From Hydractinia symbiolongicarpus (Eukaryota; Cnidaria; Hydrozoa; Anthoathecata; Hydractiniidae), in assembly GCF_029227915.1 (NCBI RefSeq), contig NC_079887.1, positions 22,381,650-22,445,649 on the forward strand: 64,000 nt of DNA. The letters are read 5' to 3'. Both the position numbers and the translations under genes were made by a program. Positions 46,289 to 57,500 of this stretch are shown piece after piece. Position 1 is the stretch's first letter, and each line of letters opens with the position of its first letter. Under the pieces are notes generated by a model, which ran no database searches, was not told where the DNA came from, and saw only the letters and a list, made by a program, of their open reading frames with translations.

Positions 46289-49200
46289 ATGTGCAAGAAA
46301 GAATTTTGGTGTTTTGTTTGCATTGTTATTCAACTTTGTCAATCAGGTATGTTACAATCATAGCTGCGTTTTTTTATAAAAAATAAAGTTTAACAACTCC
46401 ATCAGTTTGATCACTTCCACCTTTTAGCTCCGAAATTCTTTAACTGGTTTGTTACAGTCTGAACGAAGTGTTTCTATAAATATTTTCGCATAACTAAACT
46501 TGTTTCTAAGTTAGGACATAAAGTTGCGCCTATTTCTTACGCCCATTTCTTACGCCCATTTCTTACGTTTATTTCCTACGTCAATTTTGTACGCCCATAT
46601 GCTTTTTTGTGTATGCGCTTTTTTGTTGCTTAAATATCTCAACTAAAGTAGCCCCAACCTCGTTCATAGGGCATTTTGCCTTGTTGATAAGTTAATAGCG
46701 GCGAAATTGTTGGCCACTCCGTAATAACAGCTCAGGGGCCACAAGACCCTGGGGATGACGTTGAAGTAGCCCATTATTTCCAACCTTTTTCCGAGGACGT
46801 TTTTTCATCAAGCTGTCTTTTTCTTTCCTATATAAGCGTAGGAAAGAAGACAAGGAAATGATTTTTTGAGATAATATGTTTAAAAAACGATACGAATGCT
46901 TATCCCTTGTTATCGTACCAATGCTCCCTTCTCTCTTATTGTCGATTTGCCAGGAGGTCTTAATGAGCCATGTTGAATCAGGCCAAATTTTGTCGGTTAT
47001 AACATTAATAATAAGCATTTATTTGTCGACCTGAATTTTGCGTTGACCCTTATTTCTGTATAAAACACTGCAAATAAATGCTCTAAGAAAACTTACCTGA
47101 AAGCGTTTTTTAAACAAAAACAAGTGGTTAAGTAATGACGTCACTCGTTGTCTGAGATATGTCAACAAGAACCGCTTCGGATTATCTTTAGATCAAGTCA
47201 TGTAAATAAACCCTATTCTCAGAAGAATTCTGTCAAGTGGTTAGTAAAGATGGCGGCGGAAATTCTCCGCACATTAGGGTGAGAAATGAACCCAACCTCG
47301 TCCTCATTCTCCATGAAATAAGTGATATTTCGATGGTGCAAAAAGATGCCTGTACATTTTTACTGTTATCTTTAAGTCTGCACTATGATATGGAACATGG
47401 ACAATTATAAATGTACATAGCATAATTTTCTTCTTTAATATGTGTAGAAAATATTCCGTGCGAAATAGATAAGTACAAGTTGATGGCGGGAAACTTTTAG
47501 CGGAAAATTTCAGATAAATCCAGAACTAAGTTATTGTTACGCTCTGAGGTCGACTTAAAACTAACTGTGCGAGGAGGGAAACTTGATTTTCTTTCTGTGC
47601 CAGGCTTAGGTAGCAAAGATTGAGCTTATTTGGATTTTTTTTGTCTTTTTAAAAACAATTTCATACTGTGGTCTTGCAATTTTTAGGCGCTTGATAACTT
47701 AATCATTTGAGCACGTCTCTGTCTAGATAAAAGAAAAGAAAAAATATGGTGTGGAATCAACAAGAAAGAGTGGAATTTATGTTATCTAAAGAATAAACTT
47801 CAAAATAATTCTTGTAACGTGCTTTTGTAAAAGAACAAATTTTTGAACAAAAAATTCTCTTTCTAAAAAAAACCAACTATCACACCAGGTTCACAAAATA
47901 AACAAAACCAAGGAGATATCAAAACATTTCAGGAAATAAAATGTTCGGATAGGTTTTCTGCACTTTTTTCCTTAAAATGGCTCCACCATGGTTGTTTTCA
48001 AAATGGTGGGATAAAGAGAAATCAGTAGGATTAGACATTTAATTAACTTAAATGTTGCACATTGTTCGGCGTCGACGAATTGGTCTTGGAGGTGGAGATT
48101 ACAATATAGCGGCAAAAAAGGCTCCACCATGGTTGTTTTCAAAACTTAAGATCTTCAAATTGGTTATCTGGATGCTAAAGTTTCATTAGAATATATAGTC
48201 TTCTCAACGGTTTACTATTTCTCAAAATAAAGCAATATACCAACCACCAAACCCAACCCAACCCCGTCCTCTTTACAACCCTCGCATAATTTCGTAGGCC
48301 TTGTAGCAGAGTTACAAGAAGGTTAATATAAGACACAGAGAGGACGCAAAAGCTAAGTAAAAAAAATAAATTTATATATATAGTTTAGAGGTCATACATG
48401 GTAATAACATTATCTACGAAGAAAAGAGCGTTTGGCACAGGTTACAAAAGCGTTACTTAGCAACAACAGTCTTACTATTTGGTGGGTGGTCTGGAGAAAA
48501 TAATTTACGTAGAGAATTTATCGAAGTAACTTAATTTTTTAGGTGTAAATGGAGACAAACTCCTCCACATTGATGCTTCTTACGGTCACGACCATCCATC
48601 ATGTGGGACAGAAGAAACACCGTGCCGGAGCATCCACTATGGATTCGAGTTGCGCTACAAAGAATATTTTAACGGCACGTTTTATTGTCATCTTCACGGT
48701 CATACCGAAAGTGATGTATTTTCAATAAATAAGACAATTCAGATAAAACCTCTACAATCAGCGTCTATACTCTATATAAAATGCATAAAACGCAGACCGG
48801 AAGCTAAGTGTATCATCAAGCCAAACGCTACAAACGTGGAAAGAATATTTGATTTAAAAGGACACATATTTGCAATAACTGTCGTTGGGGTTGATTTCAT
48901 TGGCTTGAACATCATGTCTCCAGTCACTGTATCTTACTTTGTTTTAAAAAACGTTACTGTCACTGATCTTCGAGCTTCATTGATAAACGATACATTTTTA
49001 GCAATGCGGCTGTCTATTTACATAGATAACTGTACATTTCAACATGTAGACAATATCATACATAACAGTGGTAATTCACATCTTATAGTTGAAATAACAT
49101 CATCAGTATTTAAAGGACGCTCGACCCTCGAGACTGGAATAGATATTGCACACGCGGCATCGCAACAGTACAGCGTTTTCAACCTGCGTATAGTAAATAC

Positions 49201-52093
49201 GCTATTTGCAGGTTTGAACTCAGCCATTAATATCCAAGTAGATGCTCTCAACCGTAAAACCACAATTATTAACGTTGTTATTGAAAATTCCACTTTTTTT
49301 AACAATACTTTGCAAAATAGATTCACAAATGGGCACATAGGTTACGCACCATTGAATTTGATTGGCATAACAAACGTAAACATTAGTAACACAACGTTCG
49401 AAAATAACGCTGGTATACTTGGAGGTGCTCTCCATCTGAGAAACCTAGAAAGGGTTAAAATTGAAAATTGTGTATTTTTTAACAACCACGCAGCAGCATC
49501 AGGTGGAGGGTGTTATATTTTTAATATCAGCTCTCCTGCACTGGTTCAATATTGCTATTTTGAAAAAAATAGCATAGATGATCCATATAACATTGCTGAA
49601 AGTCAAGGAGGAGCGATAACATGCTTGAGTAACTTGAATATTGAAAATTGCGAGTTCGTAAATAATTCCGCGCAGCTCTTTGGTGGAAGCATTTTCCACA
49701 GGGAAACCGGATCCATTATTTTTAACGGAGGAGGAACTAAAAGCGGAAATGAAACTCTGAAAATAACAAACTCTTCATTTCATGCATACGACAGCTCTCT
49801 GTTTGGTGGTGTGATCTATTCCACATCAACAATGATACTAAACAACACGAAATTTAAAATTTTTCAAGTGTTTGGAACTAGCCCATTGATTTACCATTCT
49901 AATGACAACGCAGTCAACATAACAAATGGCTACCATTTTGAATGTCCAACAAATCATAGAGTGTTCTCAAAGAAACGTTCTTTACATAACAAAACTACCA
50001 GTTATAAATTAATGTTGTATTATTGTAATCCATGTGAGAAAGGAACATACAGCCTGCATTCAGGCCAAGAGGACATGGAGAATGACACACTTGTCACAAA
50101 ACAACCAAAATGTCACTTCTGTCCTACAGGTGGTAAATGTGGAGATGACATTGTTAGTAATGACAATTTTTGGGGATACAACACAAGTGATGAAATCGTG
50201 TTTACAGCTTGCCCTTCAGGTTATTGTTGTTCGGCATACAACAAATTATGCACGTCCTATAACACATGCAATTACAATCGTAGTGGTATTCTATGTGGGA
50301 AGTGCGAACAAGGTTTCTCTGAGAATTTAGCAGCTGTAGGCTGTATTAATAATCGCCATTGTCCTGATCATTGGTTCTGGGCTATTTTTGTCATGGCAGC
50401 TTTACTATATGTGGTCGTGATCATGTATTTTAAGGATATTATCGCCACTGCAAAGCGAGTGTTCAAAATTATACCTTCAAAGTCAAGTACACTAAAGAGG
50501 CGTATATTAACTAGCCTGGATAGCGAATACTCTATCAATTCACGAGCTTCGCAGCCTACTTTCACAAGCTATGTATCTGTGGTTGATGACGACGATTTTA
50601 GCTATTACAATCCCGACGACGTCGATGAATATGACTACGGTACCGACGACAACAACGGTTACAAGGCCGACGACGATGATGACGACGAAGATCCAGGTCG
50701 CGGTCACAACAGAAACAGAAACAACGAAGACAAAACAGAGGAACGCCGTAGTTTGCCAAGCGAAAATGAATGCCGAGAAGAAAGATATGTTACAGTGGAT
50801 AAAATTGAGAGTATTAAAGAAAAGGTGGAGGTAGGAATTCATGTGAAGAGACATCAAACTGTTCAAACGAAAGTAGCTGGTATCTTTAAAGTTTTATTCT
50901 TCTTTTATCAAGTGTATAATTTACTACGAGTGCCTAAGCCAAGTAAATATGGATTACATTGGAAGGAGTTCGTCACTTCATTCTTTAATATAAAGCTTAA
51001 TCTTGGCGAAAATGACTTAAAAATGTGTCCAGTGAAAGACTTAACCCCAGTTGGGCGAGAATCAGTAAAAGTTTCTTTTGCAGTCTCGACCTTCGTTATC
51101 ATCGCAGCGTTGTATTGTGGATGGTACGTTTACTGCAAATGCAATGGTTCGGCACCAACACAATGTAGCGAAATTTTAAATGATGAAAGTGTGAATGATA
51201 TAAAGGATATAAATGAGACTATCCCGTGTTTATCCAAAATTCCAATAAATTTGCGTTTAAAGTGTTGTCTTATTCAAATGATGCTGCTTTGTTACGCACC
51301 GATTGCGTCGTATTCGTTTGAAATGCTGCACTGTGTAACGTTATGGGAGGACTCACAACATTTATATGTGGATGGGAACGTACAGTGTTACCAGTGGTGG
51401 CAGTATGTCATTGGTGTTTTTGTTGGGCTCTGGATAATACCTTTTTCGTTGGCTCTTTATTCAGGGTGTTATTTAGCTCGTTCATGTAAAGTAACTCTAA
51501 ATGAGTTTTTATTGTTGATTATTTTTCCACCCAGTTGCATTTATTTCCGATTTCGCGCTTGGAAATACGCCTCAAAAATCGCCCAATCAAAAGAGGATCT
51601 TATTTATCTACGACACGCTCTGCTGGTTCTAGATGAACCATTCAGAAGGAGGAAAACAGACATTGGTTTTGTTACTTGGGAAGCCATGTTGATTTTTCGG
51701 CGGTTGGTGCTCGTCATCATTCGAACGTTTTCTATTAATCCAATCACAAGGCTGTATTTGATGCTTTTCCCACTCTTACTGTTCTTGGTGGATCATATCC
51801 GAGTGAAACCGTATAAAAGTCGGTTTTTAAATTGGACAGAAACGATATCACTAGTTTTGCTGTGTTTCTTGTCGGCAGTAAACTTGTTTTGGGCCTATAG
51901 TTATTTTACTGATATTTCTTTCACACAGACAATGTTAGTTCTTAGCGATGCTTTCTTTTACATCGAAGCTATCATACTGCTTGCGCCAGTTTACCTGATT
52001 TTCCTACTGTTAATGTATCTACTGGCAAGAAAGTATTTGAAATTCAACAGATGTCGAAATTTGATTGTTAAAACTAATTCGCAGTTAGAATGA
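46289..52093 (+). CDS. Pmp-like beta-helix ectodomain protein with multi-pass membrane C-terminus (1202 aa, two exons)
   Basis: Exon 1 (46289-46346) encodes the signal peptide MCKKEFWCFVCIVIQLCQS; exon 2 (48543-52093) continues in frame with GVNGDKLLHI and CGTEETPCRSI. The ectodomain, about residues 55-480, is a run of parallel beta-helix repeats with FxNN and GGA(L/I/C) pairs (FENNAGILGGALHL, FFNNHAAASGGGC, EFVNNSAQLFGGS), as in chlamydial Pmp-type repeats. A cysteine-rich, EGF-like block follows (CHFCPTGGKCGDD, GILCGKCEQGFS). Then come a membrane helix (WAIFVMAALLYVVVIMYF), a cytoplasmic loop with an Asp-rich tract (KADDDDDDEDPG), and about eight more helices to the C-terminus. Many N-glycosylation sites. 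Orphan receptor or transporter-like; function unknown. Confidence 0.85.
46655..46763. mobile_element. MITE with CAACCTCGT...CCAGGG ends, copy 3 (perfect 9-bp target duplication)
   Basis: 109 bp. Left end CAACCTCGTTCATAGGG; right end in reverse CAACGTCATCCCCAGGG. Flanked by AAGTAGCCC at 46646-46654 and 46764-46772. It sits in the intron of the beta-helix protein gene. Same family as 45540-45632 and 41202-41282. Confidence 0.8.
47977..48148. repeat. Short direct repeat in the beta-helix gene intron
   Basis: GGCTCCACCATGGTTGTTTT occurs at about 47979 and again at about 48120, each followed by CAAAA. The rest of the 46347-48542 intron holds no recognised gene. Confidence 0.6.
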
Positions 52094-54524
52094 ACAATAC
52101 TTGACGAAGATAATTATTTGGATGAACTGCCAACCTAACTTGCAATGCAACTTTAGACATAAACTTTATGTCTTGTCGTTTTGTTTTAGAAGTTGAGTAT
52201 TAATCATATTTTCTACTGCGCTTCCGTATTTGCGTGCAAAACTTAAACGGACAAACAACGGACCAAAAGAGGGTCGTAGTAGCCTAGGCTTCCGGGGAAC
52301 TAACCCCTCCTAAACAAATTATCGAGCTTGGTTAATATGTAAGAAACCTATGCAGAGGATGAATTTGGCCAAATTTAGAAAATTAAAATCCCTAATGTTT
52401 TAACCTAACCCACCTCCACTTCGACAAAAAATTGTCTGCTACAGCCTTGAAAAAAGCGTTTATTTTTGACTTTATTCTACTTCTTTATAATAGCATTTAT
52501 ATTTAGAGTTGAATCAAACCATGCGCTCAAAATTTGTTTTATGTTTTTGACTGGGCGCTCATTTAAGTGGGTGCTCATTTGAGTGGGCGCTCATTTAAGT
52601 GGGTGCTGCATAGACGCTTTGTGATATTTTTTTCTCGACGAATTCTTTTAAAAATGAAAGTTTACATATGTTTTAATGTTTGGTACAATTCATTGATGAC
52701 TAAATTCTTGTATTTAGATTATATGACTTCTCAGATTAAATTTTAGATATATCTTATCGCCTACCAGATTTTGTCTGCTTTATGGGCCCAAATAATTTGC
52801 TGGTTCTAATTTTCGTTACTCGCTTAAAATTTCATCAGCGTCAACAAATAATTAAGGCCTTGTTGAAACTTTAGTTGTTCATTTAAAAAAAATAATTCTC
52901 AAAAAATGTGAATCCCATTTTTGAATATTCAACTGGCCAAATTATTTGTAAGCCCTTTTTTATCACTTGCTCGAAATTTTGTCACTTATGATTAAATTTA
53001 GAAAATTTCAGTTGCGTATACAACTTCGTACACAAGACCTTTCCACATGTGAGATTGACATGTGATAAGACGAATCCTGGGGGCGAGGTTGCTGTGCATA
53101 AATACAGGTTGTCATTTCTGCAAATTTAAGAGGTTTTATTGTATAGTATATAATTATGATTTTCCTTGACATGAATATAATTTTTAAAATATGTAAATCG
53201 TCTTCTCTGTTGTATTAGTATCTCCATATAAAAACACAAAAAGTTGATCCAATTCAATATAACAACTTTGCCTCATTGCCTAATCACTGAACAGTTATCT
53301 CGTTTATCATAAAAGCAAAATATCCAATGTTTTTTATATGAAAATGAAACGCTACAGGCCTTGGAATCAAAGTTGGCAAAAATGTCGTCTGAACAAGGTT
53401 TCTCATTATGCAGGCTTGGCTTATTTGTCTATTCATGTTATAGACGATAATGTATACCGTAGAAATTTTAACGTGTTGTTGATAAACATTATGTGGATAT
53501 GATACACATACTGAACAGAAAATATTAATCGCACTGATTATGTTTAACTCTGACGGACTTTTTTATTTTGGTTTTATTTTGGTGTGGAACATCGGGCATA
53601 AGTTGGGGAAATGAACAAAGTCGTTAAAACAATTTTGATGCCGGTCTTTTTCACTTCATGTGAACGCAAAATTTATTTTATTCCAGGGCGATACCGACTC
53701 GTTCTTAGCGTCTGTAGCCTCCTTTTTATGTGTGTGTAAGGAAGGATACAAAATGCCCTGGGGACGAGGTTGGATATCAACCGAAAGGCTTGTTTTCTGA
53801 TGCAGCACAAAAAACTCACGAGCAACACTGCGCAAAGCGTGGGCAATAAATAGAAATTGCGCAGATCAAACAGTTGAACTTATCCGACTTTAGCGCCCAG
53901 TCTACCAAAACACGGGCGTCCCTGTCCAGCACGCTTGATAGACTTTACAAGCTGCACCCAAGAATGCTTAAATGGAAAGTGGCTTTAACTGCACATGTTT
54001 TGAGAAATCCCTTTGAAGCATTCCAGTTATGAGAAAAATAGAAATCGTTTCTTGGTTTGTTTCGATCTACAAAAAATGTCTACAAAGTTAAATAAGGTGT
54101 TCAAAAAATTCAGATATGATATTACAAACAAAACGATGAACAACAATAAAACTGTTCAAAACAAAACTTCAAAACACACTTTCAAAATTCTACTGCGCGT
54201 TGAGAATCATAGCAGTTTTTACAACCCGACGTAAAAATGACGACAATGAGTGTTCGTCTATAACAGTTTAACGAAGGACATTTGAAAATATTAATGTCTG
54301 TCATCAGATGGACCTAAAAGTGTGCTAAAAAATCTCTACGATGGAGAACACTACATAAATATGTAAAACGGGGGTAACAAATGTTGTACAAAAATTTTAA
54401 ATATTCTTGATGATAATGTTCCACGAACTACTTGTAATTCGATGTAAGGGAACATCGCGATATATATATATAGAAAAAAGGGATTTGATAAACCGGTTCT
54501 CTTCCGCGGATAATCATAACGATA
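52094..54524. other. Intergenic stretch between the beta-helix gene and the septin gene
   Basis: No gene. It contains a short tandem repeat of about 18 bp at 52552-52612 (GTGGGYGCTCATTTRAGT type) and two lone right ends of the CCTGGGGxCGAGGTTG MITE family (ending 53091 and about 53772). Short ORFs have no domain. Confidence 0.5.
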
Positions 54525-57500
54525 TTATCTCCGATGTTCATTCTCTCGTTGCTGTTCTTCCATCGCTCTCTGCATTTTTTGAAGCTGTTCTTGCATCTCG
54601 AGAAGCTAAAAGTAAGACAAAAAGCGTCGCGTGATGGGTCAAAAGAAATCAATCAATCGATCAATCGACCAACCAATCAAATCAACTAAATTAACCAATC
54701 AATTAACCAACCAATCAACAAATCAAAACAACAAATTAACCAATCAATTAACCGATTAATCAACCAATCAAAACAACAAATTAACCAATCAATTAACCAA
54801 CCAATCACCCAATCAAAACAACCAATCAAGCAATCAATCAAGCAAGCAAGAAATCAAGCAAGAAATCAATCAAACAAATCAATCAATTAATCAATCAAAT
54901 GTGTTCTTTCATGTTTTCAATACATTAGAGTAAGTTATTCGCACCTGTTGTTGTTTCTGTTTCAACATTTCATCTTTATCAGCTTCTTTACCATCAACGA
55001 CTTCTTGTGCGCCAGTATTAGAGCTATATGAAAAAGAGGACAATCTTTGACTTTCCCTCGGATTACCGCCTTAGACAAAAAAGCTACAGCATTCTGTGTA
55101 ACTTTGTCGACAAAAAGATTTGGATACTAAAGAAAGAAAATGTTGCAAAAAAAAGATTTCGACATGTTGTTATACGTTTTTATAGCCTGTTAGACACCCT
55201 TTATGTCTGAGTTTTCCGTTATTGTTTTTTATAAAGAATATGTCGGAAATAATTTCAAACAACCTGTACATAGCGCCGGGCACCTTAATTCCGATCCATT
55301 ATCATACTGACAAAGTTTGGAATGAAAACGTCAAAATTTGAAAGCATAAAACATATTCTCAGTACGTAATTCTACGAAACATTTAATTTCCCGCAGCAGA
55401 GGTACACATTGGTAAATTATAAAAACCGTTCAAACCTCTTCTTCTTGCGGTCCTTACTAGGTGTTCCAGGCGGGGTAGATAATCGCTGCGCTCGATAATT
55501 TTCATAGTGAAAGTCTTGAGTGACTTCTTTCAAATCTTGCATATACGTGCTAAAAATGTTAACAGATTGTCATTATACATTATATAAATACAGGTAAAAT
55601 AATATTGGACGAAAAAAACGAGTTGTTCTATCCTAAAACACAGCTTGGCCACGATTCTAAATACAGCACATTGGGTCATACTTACATCAACATAGTTCGA
55701 AGCTTGATGAAATCACAATGATTGGGATTCTCAACTAAAAAAAAGATAAATTTGTGCTTAATATAGAAACCACACGGGTGGCACGCTGGATCCGTCACAA
55801 CATTTTAACTCTTCTGCGCCTTCGCCCGCAGCGAGTTGTCTTCAATTTTGACAATTATTGCAGTTTTAATTCAATCTAACCAAATTAGTCAGTGGGCCGT
55901 CGATAAATCCACGCGTTTTCCAGTCTTTTTTATACCGCATTTCGTGTGTGTCTCGCCACTTGCAATACCATTTTGCGCAGAGACAGACAGAATACGGCTA
56001 ATACTATAGAGAAACAAATTTTATTTTTAGGCATCCACTGATGAAGAACAAACAAAAATTAACTATCATCCAGTATAACAGAATAGCTCCTCAACCCGAC
56101 AGAAAACTAAAATCTATAACATAATACCCGTATACGTCTGTCCGTCTGTCTGTTACGCAAAATGGTAGCTTAGCTGCGCAAGTAGCGAGACGCACGCAAT
56201 GCGGTATAAAAAGGACGGGCGAACCCGTGACTTTTTCCACAGGCTAACGACTAGTGGTTTTAAGAATATAGCACACGCACAGAAAATTCCTATCCACTAA
56301 AACCATGAAAAAGAAAGACCATGATAACTTGCAGAAAATTCTTACTTTCGACAATCCCCCATGGATACTTTCTTCCTCTCACTTTCTTCCCACGTATATC
56401 AATCGTTGTGTTACTTCCAATGACGGCGTACGGTACTGCGGACTGAAACAGCGAAGCACGAGTTATAAAGACAGACAGAGTGTGGTTTTTATTATAAACC
56501 GCATTACCTGTTTTCGTAACATGACGTTTCTTTTCGGACAGACGGATAGAACACGGCTATTGTTAATATAGAGATTTTGATACTATGCGTAATACTGATT
56601 TGAATCAGCGCGTGAAGTGTTTGGAAAAGTTTCTAAGCTTATTCAAAGATTCCGTTAATAAAGTAAACGGACAGAAAAATTATCGGGATCTAATTAAATT
56701 TATCAAAGATAGTATTAAAAAACATTGACAGCTCTCTTCGAGGGTAAACTATTTCATCAGTTATTCTGCTTGAGGGAAGATATATAATGGCTGATTATAA
56801 TGGCTGTGCGTATACCTATATAACTTTCAGTTCAATAAGAATGCTTTCGACAAGACCTGTCTTTTGTACGTTGGCCGCGTTGAATATTTTGCTTACCAAA
56901 TCATTCAAAATATACCGTACTAAAAGTTCACGCGTGAAAACGATGTGGTTACTGGGCTTCGTGTGTGCTTACCTTCAGTTCCTTGGTCAGCGTTTTAAAC
57001 TCGTCCTCCTCATCCTCATCGCATTCAGGGAAATCATAAATCTTAATTTGATTACTGCGAGCTTCTTGCAACACCTAAATATTTCCCTAACATTGCTAAG
57101 TATACGAAGACTTTACAGAACATTCCCTAACGGGGATGAAAGATATTACAACCTCACTAAAATAAACAAACTTAATATTAAAGTAAACTATTGTTTTACG
57201 TTTTATTTTGTTTATTGCTTGTTTATTTGTTTGTTTGTTTATTTGTTTCTTTTTGCCCTATATACCCAGACGATTTCCACCTTTAAACAAGAAGAAAAAC
57301 GTAGAAATGATTTTATTTTTTAACCGGGAAAAGGGACAAAAATTTATATCTCTGTTTCGTTATTGTCTGTAGCGAAAATTAGGCTTTAGACATTAACAGA
57401 GACAAGAGAAGAATACTACGGTACCCGAACAGTAGGACAGTGAAGAATAGAAAAAGCAAAATCACGAATTTTTGTTTCGCGTATTTCATCATTTACACTA

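Noticed and set aside
46692-47018. 108-codon minus-strand ORF
   Set aside because: Partly covers a MITE and lies in the beta-helix gene intron; no domain.
56787-57323. 178-codon plus-strand ORF
   Set aside because: Overlaps septin exon 57074-56973 in antisense and ends in low-complexity sequence; the septin exon is well supported.
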